From positions 62,001 to 126,000 of the forward strand of contig PUFA01000225.1 in assembly GCA_003508835.1 (NCBI GenBank): a stretch of DNA of 64,000 nucleotides, written 5' to 3'. The position numbers were made by a program, and so were the translations under genes. The stretch comes from Eonycteris spelaea (Eukaryota > Chordata > Mammalia > Chiroptera > Pteropodidae). Of the stretch, positions 53,401 through 64,000 are shown one piece after another (position 1 is the first letter of the stretch; every line of letters begins with the position of its first letter). A model generated the notes under the pieces. The model was not told where the DNA came from. It made no database searches and saw only the letters and a list, made by a program, of their open reading frames with translations.

Positions 53401-54189
53401 CTGGGTCTTACTTATTCCTTCCTTCTCCAAAGGAGCAAATGTAGAAAGGGTTGGAAGCCAAGAGCACTCAACCCAGCTCTGAGAGTAAATGGGAGAGAGC
53501 TTGCTGTGAATAAAAGTCCAAAGTAACAATTAGGCTTTTGCACACCTTCCAGGTGACTCAACTTCAACCACACTGTGATTCTTGAAATTTGAAAAGAAAA
53601 ACAGCATGAATATTGTCTTTTGTGTCTACATGAAGGCTGAACCAGCTGCTTCCAGATTCTCTATCCCCGAACTCTGCTTCTGCTTTATCCTTACTCTCTT
53701 GCTATGATCATATAGTTTGCTTCTTTTTGCTTCCTTTAATTTTCCTTTGTTGTGTGATTCAAAGACCTATATGTTATTCGATAGTTATTTTTAAAATGAG
53801 GAAAAGAATAGACGTATATAACAGGAGGGAACTCTGGCTAAATCGGGAAGAGATGAGGCTAGAAAAAGTTTCAAGCTTTCTGGGGCAGTTTTTAAAATAA
53901 GGTAGGCATCTTTCATGAATGAATCAGGCATTAGTTTGCAGGAAGCAAGAAGGTAAATCAGATGACCTCTCCAAATACCTTCTGATATAAGTGCCCTATT
54001 TTTCACTGGAGTCATTACCACCACTGCCATCACCACCATCACACCACCACCATCATTGTCATCAGTGACTTAGCATACAAGTGAGGTAAAAACAAGTGAT
54101 GTTCCAATTCCATTGCATCTTGCTCATTGCCTATCTGGATGGTGGTTCCTATTCACCACTTGCCATGTATCCAGAATTCAGAATAATCT

Positions 54190-54310
54190 GAAGCAGGGTG
54201 GTATCGTGGCAAAGCTCTGGACCAGGTGAGCTTCAGTGAGTCGCTTCATCTCACTCATGAAATGGGTGACTTGGACTGGCTTGTCTCCTAGATTCATGCC
54301 AGCTTTGAAA
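54190..54310 (+). repeat. MIR SINE remnant
   Basis: Sense MIR-like text: gcagggtggtatcgtggcaa, agctctggaccaggtgagct and atctcactcatgaaatgggt. Confidence 0.45.
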
Positions 54311-54363
54311 CATATGTTTCAATAAGACCAAGCAACTTAATTAGGAAGACCAACACCCTGCCA

Positions 54364-54464
54364 AAATATAATATATAATATATATAAATATAAATATATA
54401 TGTATGTATGTATGTATATGTGTATATGTGTGTGTGTGTATGTGTGTGTGTGTGTTGTTGTGTG
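54364..54464. repeat. Compound AT/TATG/TG microsatellite
   Basis: Consecutive tracts of ata, tatg and tg repeats over about 100 bases. Confidence 0.9.
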
Positions 54465-54597
54465 TATTTTATATAGTCTAAGGTAAAAAATACCTCACAG
54501 AACCTAAGAGCTGCAAAGAAATTTTTAGGTTATCTAATTCAACCTCTCACCTTAAAAAGAGTTATATCTATACCTGGATATAAATATAGTCAGAAAG

Positions 54598-54700
54598 ATG
54601 AATGGATGAATGGATGTATGGATGATGGATGGGTGGGTGGATGAGTGGATGGGTTGATGGATAAATGGACTAGTGGGTGGACAAATGGATGGATGAGAGA
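54598..54700. repeat. (GGAT)n imperfect tetranucleotide repeat
   Basis: Degenerate runs of atgg/ggat units (gatggatgggtgggtggatg and similar). Confidence 0.9.
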
Positions 54701-54734
54701 GGGGAAGGGAGGAGATTGAGAACACACAGTAACC

Positions 54735-55015
54735 AGGAGCACAGGCTTAAGAATCAGGCTATCAGGCTTCCTGCACCTGTTTCCTTTACAGTTTATTTCT
54801 TTTTAATTCCTTTAACTTTCTTTGTTGTGTGCTGCCCTACAGTTATTTGTTTAAAAATGCAGTTAAAAAATAAAATGTATAACAGGAATGAGCTCCATAG
54901 AGGCAATAATCATACTTACCTGTTGCAGTTGTATAAGAATAGAATCAATAAGATAATGCATATAAAAAACACTTAGCATGTTGCATAATAAATGAATCTG
55001 TTAACATTATCATCA
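54735..55015 (+). repeat. MIR SINE remnant, interrupted
   Basis: A 5' part (gagcacaggcttaagaatca) and a 3' part (caataatcatacttacctgt, cacttagcatgttgcataat) are separated by a short AT-rich stretch. Confidence 0.45.
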
Positions 55016-56049
55016 TATACACATGTAATTCAGATGCCAGATTGGTACCCCTTGAGATTAATTTTAGCCTACAACTAAATTCTTCAGCCTGAGACAGTCA
55101 AAAGTCTCCTTCAATTTCCAAAGCCTTCTGTAGCCAACCTCCTCCCAACCCTCAAGTGTTCTCCATCTGTATGTGCTGGTTGGGGGTCTGCCCACATCTG
55201 CCCACCCCACATTACCCTCACTGCCCCCACTTCTATCATTCTGGACTCAAAGCCCAAGCCTTTAATTAATCCCCATGGGAAATTGAGTTACTTTAAGCAT
55301 TTTGTCATTTTCTGAGTTTTTAACTGGAGATTGAGGTGAGGGTTGCCAGGGGACCTAACACAACACACACAGCCTGCCACTACCTCCATGCCACTCCTCC
55401 TTTTTCCTCCTGGTGTGTTAGAGCACACCCAGGAAATTCTTCTCACTTCACCCACATGTAAGGCCCCTGTTGATCTGTCCATCTGCCACAAGAGACTTTT
55501 CAAAAGATCTGTCACCCATGAATAGGAGTGGCTCATTGAAATGAGCTCTGGAGACAACAGTGTTCTCTATCTCCTTACCTTCAGGTCTGAGAGTGGGTAC
55601 ATAAGATGACTCCTGGTATCTATGCCTCCCCCTCACACCAACTCTCACTGATGCCACTACACCCTCCAAGGCATTTGGCAGGGCTTCTTATGGATTGCTT
55701 CCTGTCTGTTCAGTTGCCTGGATATGGGGCGAGGTTTAATTGCCTCTCCCAGTGACTTCCTCACCTCAGTCCTTCAGGTGGGGGTTCCTAGCCAAAGCCC
55801 CAGGTAGGTCTTGTGGGCTGTGTGGGATAGCCTTTAGTTGAAGTTAGTTTAAACACAGCACCATTATCATTTTAGAGTGGTTTGAAATCAGGCACAGCTC
55901 TAGCCTCACCTTCTGCTATCCCACCTCCACCTTGAGAAGCAGGGACCACCCCATGCCTCTAACTTCACCCACCACTGGGAAAGCACATCGTTTGGTGGGT
56001 GCCCTGCCCTGAGAAGACAGCCTCCTGCAAGAAGAGGTTGGGCGATCAG

Positions 56050-56840
56050 CAAGGTTTTATATATATATTTTTTCTTCTGCATGAGACTGGAATTGTGATT
56101 TTTAGTAAGAAATATGTATTGGACCTTCCCATTTCTGGCACAGAGCTTCTAAAACGCTTGGAATTTTCTGTGAGGAGAGGAATAAAGGTGTGTTTTGATA
56201 TGTCAGTAAGTGACTTTTAGAAAGTCTCACAGTAACCTAAGGATGGGAGCTGATCACATGGGAAATTTTAGTCCTACCCACCATGCACTTCCGAAGAGAG
56301 TAGAGGGGCTGGAGATTGAGTTCAACTGCCAATGGCCAATGATTTAATCAATCATGCCTATGAACTAAATTTAGCCTTCATAAAAAAACCAAAAGGGCAC
56401 AGTCTAGAAAGCTTTCAGGATGGTAAACCAGAACACTCCCGGCCCATGGAGACAGAAGCTCCTTTGTTCCAGACCTCGCCCTATGTATCTTTTCATCTGG
56501 CTGTTAATTACTATCCTGTAATACCTTTTGAAATAAACTGAACTGGTAATCCAGTGAGTAAGCTGGTTTCCTGAGTCCTGTGAGCTGTTCTTGCATATGA
56601 ATTGAACCCAGTGAGGGGGTTGCGAAAACTTTTGGTTTATAACAAGTCAATAACAAGCACAGGTAACAAACTGAACCTACAATTGGCAGCTGAAGGGAGA
56701 GGGCAGGCTTGTGGGACAGAATCCTCATCCTGTGGGATTGGATGCTATCACAATTGAGTTGAATTGTAAGACGCCCAGCTGAGAATTTCTTGGAGGTGGG
56801 AGGACCCCACACACACTGGAAATGGGTGGAGAATCTTACT
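56050..56840 (+). mobile_element. LTR-like endogenous retroviral element, copy 1 (non-coding)
   Basis: About 790 bp aligned by eye with 61070-61890. Shared text includes ggcacagagcttctaaaacg, atttaatcaatcatgcctat and catctggctgtt, then an aataaac near the polyadenylation position. The family resembles MER21-class ERV LTRs, but I am not sure of the name. There is no viral coding sequence. Confidence 0.6.
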
Positions 56841-57289
56841 CTCCATGCGCTGCACCCTCATTTCCTGACCTAAGTGTCCAGAAGACTTGGGCCAAACTCA
56901 CAGCTCGAGGCATTTCTCTCCAGACCTTTCCTCTGTGCTTCACGTCTCAGGTGCCTACTCCATCTCCGCTTCAAACTCAACGTGTCCAAACATAGACCCA
57001 CATAGGGAACCCCTCCGAATATGCGCCTCGTGTGTTGTTCTCATGAGCAACACTAGCATCCATCCAATGAGTAAAGCCGGAAACCCAAACGCCGACCATG
57101 ACACTGCCCTTGGCGATCAGTGACAGATCACGGCACTATCACCCCAAACGTCATTCAGACAGGTTTCTTGGTGCCCCATCATCTCCCTTCTGCAGTTTCC
57201 TAAGTGTTCTCTTTACATCCACTCCAGCCCACCTCCAGCCCCTCTCCACCTACCTACCAGAATGATCTTTTTGATTTGGACTACACTAC

Positions 57290-57560
57290 CTTTCATAGAA
57301 GAAAAAAAGGCCTAAGAATATACACATGTATTTGCACATTTGTGCAAAAAGAAATACAGGAAGAGTAAACCAAAACTAAAATGATCAGTTACCTACAGAG
57401 GGTGGATGGAAAAACTGGAAAGATGGAGGGAATGGAAACAGGGTCAAAGGGGAGGGGAGGATGGCATGTCTCTGAACATACCTTTTTGTATAGTTCAGAT
57501 TTTAGAGCCATGATAATGTTTCACATATCTGGAGAATTAACATATAAATAATAAATAAAT
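57290..57560 (+). repeat. Old L1 3' end
   Basis: Phrases ctctgaacatacctttttgt, atagttcagattttagagcc and atgataatgtttcacatatc, then an AT-rich tail. Confidence 0.5.
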
Positions 57561-57567
57561 AACAACC

Positions 57568-57569
<2 letters not shown>

Positions 57570-57615
<46 letters not shown>
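57570..57615. repeat. (GT)n microsatellite
   Basis: 46 bases of perfect GT repeat following the L1 tail. Confidence 0.95.
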
Positions 57616-57616
<1 letters not shown>

Positions 57617-58039
57617 AAGAGGAGGGTAGAAGGATCCAAAATGGTTATAAACAATAAAAAATAAATCTAATTGTATTAAAAAATGAATGACATAACTATA
57701 CTCATTAGAGTGATGCAGAAAAAGACTAATCTAAGTAAGTTTGAAAAAAATGTATTTTTCTATATGCTGTCAAAGGCTAAAAAGAGATTCTAGCTGTTGA
57801 ATGTGTTTTTTACATATATGGGTTAGCATTTTGAATTTACATTCTGTGTATTACTGGATTGAACAAATAAGTAATGACATTATGGATAAAAAAGCCAGGT
57901 TTGAGACTACAAATGTCCTATTTCTCATCATACTTTCTTCCGCTGATTTTAGCATTCATTAATGATTCTTGACTGCAACAATTATTACCATCATGTTTGC
58001 CTTGTGATTTTTCTATTTCCATCATTTCTTCTACATTTA

Positions 58040-58710
58040 TTGTTTGGAGTTCTACTATAACGAAGGACTGTTTCATAACCCCCATTTAGTTATTTATTCA
58101 ATTATTTATGTGTATCAGTATGGAATCATTTCTATTTATTTTATTCTACATACAGTTCTAGTTCAAGACTATCATTTATTTTGCTGCTCAGCTTGTTCGG
58201 CTCTCGAGAGGCCCTTTACATTGGCTCTGCTGTCCTTTTGACATGCCTCCAAATTTTCTCAAGTACTTCCTTACTTTTCACCACAATATGTTTTTGGCCC
58301 ATCTTGTTTTTTCTCTGTCCTCATCCTGGAATTTTCCAAGAACCTTTGTATCCTCTTTTGTAAAATGATATTTTATTAAAAATCATACTTTTTTCTAAAT
58401 GATATTTAGAAACCAAGATGCTAGATGTACTCATTGAGGCCGAGGTGTCATTGTTTCTAGTCCTTCTCAGTGGACAGAGCTAGGAAATATATGCATGTGC
58501 AAATATACACAAACATGCCCACACACCTATATATTTGTCTATATTTAACTACCTGATATATATGCACACATATATATACACACACATTAAAAATTATGAG
58601 TTCATACTGATACCTCCAATTCCCATCCAATATCACAGATTTATTCCAGTCTTCCTTATTTTCTTGTTTATTAAACAAATGTCAGAAGGACATCCCTTCA
58701 GCCTCCCCTG
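58040..58710 (+). repeat. Old L1M-type LINE fragment
   Basis: Degraded text in consensus order: gtatcagtatggaatcattt, tccttttgacatgcctccaa, tcagtggacagagctaggaa and gttcatactgatacctccaa. No open reading frame remains. Confidence 0.65.
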
Positions 58711-58829
58711 TACCCTCTCTAAGCTTTAGTCACTCCTTCAGTTCACGGAATTAGTCACTCTCTTCCCCAAAGAGCATTTGCTCATACCTATTTCATCAAT
58801 GTCTGCTCCTCCAATGGGACTAAGCTCCA

Positions 58830-58950
58830 CGAGATCAAAGACCACATCTCTTTGTAGTCCTCACTGTATGCCCTGCCCATTGCACAGTTCCCAGCATGCA
58901 GTAAGCACTCAAGGAATATGTTGATTGAATGAAGAAATGAATGATGGACT
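58830..58950 (+). repeat. L2 LINE 3' end
   Basis: Contains cacagttcccagcatgcagt, aagcactcaaggaatatgtt and gattgaatgaagaaatgaat. Confidence 0.7.
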
Positions 58951-59309
58951 AGGATGCAGGATGTCACAAAGGTCCATCGTTCTTGCAGCTCAAACAGAAA
59001 GTGAGACAATTTTGATTCAACAAGTCGCAAGTGCACCTTTATTAACCTTTCCAAATATGCCACTTTCAAGTTGGGACCTGCCAGGTGTTACATAACCAGG
59101 TGGCCCTAGTGGTACTCTGGTAGTTAGGCTTGATAAGCAAATGTGCAAACATGTCTCTACCCAGGACCTTGGATTATATTGGGAACATTATGAAGAGAGG
59201 AAGAAGCTCATCCCAACACTCCCTGCCCAGGACCATGCTCATGTGCCTCAGAGTCAGCAGAGAATAGGTTAAGTGGGCAGACTCTGCGGTCAGGTCTGGC
59301 TCATCTTGA

Positions 59310-59520
59310 GAACTATAATAAAAGAGTTTACTGCAGTTAATATATACAAGACATCGAGTAGGTACTTTTTCCAGACTATCCTACTTCTCACAACAACTCT
59401 AGTATTATTGACATTTTGTAGAAGGTGAAACTGAGGCATAAAGAAGGTAAAAGACTTGTCCCAAGTTGCACAGCTAACAAGTAGTGTCAAACCTCAAACT
59501 CTGGCTGTTCTACAAACTTT
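59310..59520 (-). repeat. MIR SINE
   Basis: Antisense MIR: gtaggtactttttccagact, ctcacaacaactctagtatt, gtgaaactgaggcataaaga and gttgcacagctaacaagtag. Confidence 0.7.
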
Positions 59521-61069
59521 CTAAAATTGTTCTTTCTCCATTATTCTCTCTAAGAAGTGAAAACTGTCCAACCCTGGTTGATGTTCCAGTGGTCAGAGAC
59601 CACCCATGTGTTCTTTGAGAAAGTGTAAATGTGCAGAGAAAGGAAGGTGGTGTGGGTCAATTCAGGTTTAAGAGAATGCAGGGTTATCTCCATCCCCTGA
59701 GAAGTAAGGGGAAAAGAATCTCTTAACAGGCTTGTTTAGAAGGGAGAAAGAAAAAGCAGTAAGAATCCCCTGTCCTGAAGGAAGGTAATTGTGTGTCTAC
59801 TAGTTCATCTGAACTCATCATTCCTGACAGGAGGCCTAAGCATATCACCTTGTCCAGGATTCCTCTTACCCAGAGCTGGGCCACTCTCTTCTGACTGCAC
59901 CACTGCTTTCAGAGCCACAAACTGAAAACAGATGCTCTGGAAGGGCCCAAGCAGAAAGGTAACAATTAGCCAATATTTAGCTCAGAAGACAAAGGTCCTT
60001 TGATATAAGACCCTGGCCTTGGCAGCCTCTTCCCTCTGCAAACAAGCTTGGATTCCATTCAGGGAAAGCAGGAGCAGGAAGCAGCATTAGTGAGGAAACC
60101 CTTGACCTTCAGACGCATGTGGTGCAGATGGGGATGAGTTTAAACTCTGGCCTGCATATCAAGAGTTTACTTGATCCTCTCTTATAAGACCCTCCTTTCA
60201 CTGAGCAGGAATATTGTACCTGCCCCGAAAGAGGGGTAAGGGCCAAGTAACCATGTAGAGAGAGAACAAGGACTTGCAACAAAACCAGGTGTTCCAAATC
60301 AACTACTCTGGGATCAAGACCTGTCCTCAGGTTTAGAGTTTTCTCTGGAGTCTTTTTCTAGAGGAAGGGTTTCCTCTGTGAAGTGCCAGTTCCTGGATAA
60401 GTCTGTTGTTTCAGCTGATCACCCTACCAAGGCAGAGCATAACAGAGAAGTCTCAGCAGATGCTTGTGGCTCTCCCGGGAAGCCGAGAATGATGGACAAG
60501 GGCAGGGAAGTGGAGGGTGCCGAACAAAGGCAGCTGGCTTGAGAGGTGGACACAGCATTCTGAGGGGAGGTGAGGGGCCCCCCACCCAGGGAGCTGCAGG
60601 GGGAGGAAACAGGGTGAGGAGGGAAACTGAGAACGGCTCCTGGGCCAGCCCCCGGGGGTGGTGCCTGCTGGGCCCGCCTACATTATTCTAAAATAGCTAC
60701 ACACATTCAAATCCCTCCATGAGCTGCAGAATGATCTTCCCTTATTCTTTCCCCGCAAAGATGTTTCTTGGGATAAATAGAAGACCCCCTCCTAGATTGG
60801 ACCATTTTATCAGGGGGACTGCCTTGTAGAAGAACATCTTTCAGATCATGGTTAGCATGAGCCTCTATTCCTTTCTATCCTGGGAAGGAGAGTGAAATGT
60901 TCACAGGGCTTGAGAGGAGGGGTCATCTGAAGTACGGCTAGTTTCAAGAATAGTAGATTGATAATAATTCTTGGAAGAAGAAGGAACTGCACTCACAGAT
61001 TAGCAGCCATTGTTTGGGACATTTGGATTTTATCAAGAGGTGTGGGAAGGAACAGAGTCTTATAATATT

Positions 61070-61086
61070 GTGATTTATAATAAGAA

Positions 61087-61117
<31 letters not shown>

Positions 61118-61890
61118 GGTCTTAGTCCTGTTCCTGGCACAGAGCTCCTAAAACACTTAGAATTTACTAAGTGATAGAAAGTGATCAAAGTGTCCTTGTT
61201 GTGTTAACGAGGTGACTTCTGGAATGCCCTGGAGATCACTTAAGGATGGAGCTAGTTGCCAGGTAACCCTGCCAAGTGATTAGAGGATTGGGACTTTCAG
61301 TCCCACCCCCCAGTGACCTCAGGAAGAAGAGATGGGCTGGAGGTTGAATCAACCATCAATGGACAATAAATTATTAATCAATCATGCCTACATAATGAAA
61401 CTTCCATAGAATACCCAAAAGGACGGGTTTAGAGAGCTTCCGGGTTGGTGCACACCACAGAGGTGCTGGGAAGTGGAGTCTGTGGAGAAGGCACGGAAGC
61501 TCGGTGCCCCTTCCCCTATGCTCGCCTCCATCTGGCTGTTCTTGAGTTATATCCTTTTATAATAAACTGGTAATCTAATAAGTAATATGTTTCTCTGAGT
61601 TCTGTGAACCACTCTAGCAAATTAATCAAATCTACGAAAGGGGTCATGGGAACCTCCAGTCTCTAGCTGGTTATTCAGAGCACAGGTAACAACCTGGGTC
61701 TGTGACTGGCATCAGAAGCAGGTGGGGGATGGGGAAGGAACATGGTCTTGTAGGACTGAGCCCTTAACCTGTGGAATCCGATGCTATCTCCAGGTAGTGT
61801 CAGATTTGAATTAGATTGTAGAACACCTGGTTGGTGTCTGAGAACTGCTTGCTGGATTGGGACCTCCCCACCCTATACACACATACCTTG
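61070..61890 (+). mobile_element. LTR-like endogenous retroviral element, copy 2 (non-coding)
   Basis: Same family and orientation as copy 1. Shared text includes ggcacagagctcctaaaaca, attaatcaatcatgcctaca, ccatctggctgttcttgagt, agcacaggtaacaacctggg and cttaacctgtgg. An (AT)13 tract (61087-61113) expands an AT run near its 5' end. Copy 2 reads closer to the family text I know than copy 1. No coding sequence. Confidence 0.6.
61087..61113. repeat. (AT)n microsatellite
   Basis: A 26-base AT run inside the second LTR-like element. Confidence 0.95.
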
Positions 61891-63054
61891 GAATTAGATG
61901 TAGTAAAACAGGACTAAAGTCATGTGTGTATGAAAGGAGTTGGAGAGGAATAGCTGTTGAAAACAAGGGCATGAGAGCACAAACCATGAAAAACAAACTC
62001 TCAGTCCATCAGCACCAGCCTCTTTCCCTTGTTCCGACACCGTGCTGTGCCCTCCTACGTGGGTACAGAAGAGTAGGATTCAGCCAGACTAGCACTTTGG
62101 GCTGGATGATGAAGAGGGGCCATAAAACCTGGGCTGTGGGGAGGAGAGCAGAAAGTAGAAAGTAGAAGAACCAGCTGAACTAGGAGGAAGGATTCTTGTC
62201 ATTCTCTCCTAGGCTGAGGAGGGAAAGAGTGGAAGAACAAGTGAGGTGAGCTATGGTGGGGATAAGGCAGGGCTTCAAAAGGTTGGGCACTCTCCCATCA
62301 AGAGCCTTAAGTCTGTTGCCTTGCATCTTCCATGCATCCAGCAAGCAGGGTTTGAAGAAGGCAGGGTGCTGACTGGTCCCATCTTGTAGGGCCATGCATG
62401 AGGAGAGGGCATGGTAAGTTGCTGGAAGGAGATAGAATTTGATGGGGAGAAAAAAAAGGGGGGGAAGTAGAGAGATTGAGGTGGGTGCCATGAATCACAG
62501 ATCCTAGATGCAGGATGGAGAGTCTGGCCCTGCCTATGCATGGGATGGCCTCACTGAAGGCCAAGGGGGCCTCAGGGTCCTTGACAACCACTCGGCATTC
62601 TCTTGGGCTCAGTTTCAACCCTCTAGGCTGCTCTCAGACCTTGGACAAAGCATCCTCCAGACGCCCGTAGGTACAAGTCCCAGGAAGTGTGCAAAAAGGC
62701 AGACACCACCAGAGTTGGCAGTCCCTGCTCTTCACTTAACCCCATACTGGTCTTATGGAGTGACCACCACATCCCTGTGCCAGGTCTCTGCCCCTCCTGT
62801 CCTCCTGGGACACTGAGCCAAGTATAGACTATCCCCATTTCTTTCTTTGTTTAGTTGAGCCAAGGCTAGAATTATTTTCAAAAGATTTTATAGAAAAGTA
62901 TAAGAAAGGCAAACTCTGTAAATAAGAAAATGCAAAAACCATAAAATAGAAGAGTCTTCAGAGCTCAGATTCTTTACTCAAGTCCAGTTGCAGACCAACC
63001 TGGCTGGCAGGAGACCTAGTTCTGTGGCTTTATCACAGAAAACTGGGGGACTGA

Positions 63055-63150
63055 ATTCTGTTCTTCTCTGTCCCCCAGCTCCTAGCATGCTGCCTGGCAT
63101 CCTGCAGGGGTAGAACGATTGTGTTGTGCTGGACAAATAAATGAATGAAC
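63055..63150 (+). repeat. L2 LINE 3' end
   Basis: Contains tcccccagctcctagcatgc, tgcctggcatcctgcagg and ggacaaataaatgaatgaac. Confidence 0.65.
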
Positions 63151-64000
63151 TTCCAGCTTACAAGAGCAAGGAGTGGTTTACTTAAAGGCCACTTGTCCAA
63201 ATACCTGGTTGTCCCACCCCCACCCCCTAGAGGACCCAGCTTTTCTCCATCCTCTTCTCAACACTTGCCGCAGGGAGCAGAGAATATTCCAAAAAAGTCA
63301 TCGTACAAAACTGGGCAAATGTGACAAAAAAGACTCAAAGGTTTAGAATGCTCCGCTAAGGCAGGTTTCATTTTCGGTAAAGCAAAAGCCTCTCCTGGCT
63401 GGGCCTAGGGCAATGTCCCTTTTGACCTTCCTTTGGGCCCAACTTTGGGCGCTAGTGGCTGCTCTCCTGCCTCTCCACAGGTCCTTGGTGTTTTAACCTC
63501 TTTGCTGCTTCTCTTTGTTTCTCCATATTGTGGGCCTGGTCCTGCAACTAGGACCACTCCCCATCACCACACACAGCTTGGCCTCTGTGACCCTGGTCTC
63601 CAGAGGGGCCCACAGCACCTGCATAATGTTCCGAGCTGAGCAGATGTGCACAGACAAAAGACAGCAAGCATGTGTATAGGGACATGTGCCCGCAAAGTCA
63701 CCTGTGAGCACTGTTTCCTTAGGCTACTGGAATGGATTCACAGATGTTTTATGGTAGTCTTGTTTTGTAAGAATACTATACACTTGAGCAACAGTGGCAT
63801 TTTATTTTCTTTAGAGGCTTTGGCAGAAATAAATGAAAATACCTATCCCCATGACTGCATTTTCTGTGAAAAGTAAATTCAAAAGGCACTGTGTCAGCCC
63901 ACGCCTAGGATCCCATATCCACACATATAAAACAAGTCACATTTTAAAGTTAGCCAGCAATGAAAACTGGAAAGCATTTTTTTTCTTTTTGTTTTTTGTT

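Larger units (their letters stand above)
51536..64000. other. Intergenic region beyond SARG
   Basis: No gene is recognised on either strand over 12.5 kb. Contents are MIR, L2 and L1 remnants, several microsatellites, two related LTR-like elements and short GC-richer segments near 60460-60680. By human synteny FCAMR and PIGR should follow beyond the window. Confidence 0.7.

Noticed and set aside
36825..57615. Spaced GT-rich repeats as a CRISPR-like or satellite array
   Set aside because: They are separate dinucleotide microsatellites with no repeat-spacer structure.
58044..58363. Two short hydrophobic open frames suggesting a membrane peptide
   Set aside because: They fall inside an old L1M fragment and reflect its T-rich composition.
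56050..61890. A single provirus bounded by the two LTR-like copies
   Set aside because: No gag, pol or env-like reading between them; the interval holds L1, MIR, L2 and GT repeats, and the copies are too different.

Overview
This window is nuclear DNA from a placental mammal. It holds split genes with GT-AG introns, long 3' untranslated regions, and many old MIR, L2, CR1/L3, L1M/HAL1 and hAT repeats. By eye I see no primate Alu, rodent B1/B2, ruminant Bov-tA or carnivore SINEC copies, so a non-primate, non-rodent eutherian is likely, but I cannot name the species. The gene order matches the block that is on human chromosome 1q32, read in reverse: PFKFB2 (minus), YOD1 (plus), C1orf116/SARG (plus), then intergenic DNA towards the FCAMR/PIGR side.

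Region by region: 1-3100 is probably PFKFB2 3' UTR. From 3101 to 18345 I can place all 14 coding exons of PFKFB2 on the minus strand, with a probable non-coding first exon ending at 19385. From about 19.5 to 21.1 kb is the divergent PFKFB2/YOD1 promoter interval. YOD1 occupies about 21.1-28.12 kb in two exons and has an intact 348-residue frame and a 4.9-kb AU-rich 3' UTR. From 28.1 to 39.2 kb is intergenic DNA made largely of old LINE, hAT and MIR remnants. SARG runs from about 39.3 kb (probable promoter and first exon) to about 50.8 or 51.5 kb. From 51.5 to 64 kb I find no gene, only MIR, L2 and L1 remnants, microsatellites and two related LTR-like elements.

The main surprise is coding decay on both sides of the intact YOD1. 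The terminal coding exon of SARG carries six separate frame-breaking changes, plus an imperfect tandem duplication of about 105 bp, yet remains readable as SARG in successive frames; I call it a pseudogene. PFKFB2 is well conserved but has two frame lesions: one extra base in the first coding exon, which makes an early stop in the canonical frame although a downstream in-frame ATG could bypass it, and a 2-base deficit in coding exon 8 that cuts off the bisphosphatase domain. Exon phases within the window independently confirm both. They could be real or assembly errors.

Functionally the genes are unrelated: PFKFB2 sets fructose-2,6-bisphosphate levels (glycolysis), YOD1 is an OTU deubiquitinase of the p97/VCP pathway, and SARG is an androgen-responsive epithelial protein of unknown biochemical role. 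I found no prokaryote-like system, CRISPR array, RNA gene or undescribed protein system here.
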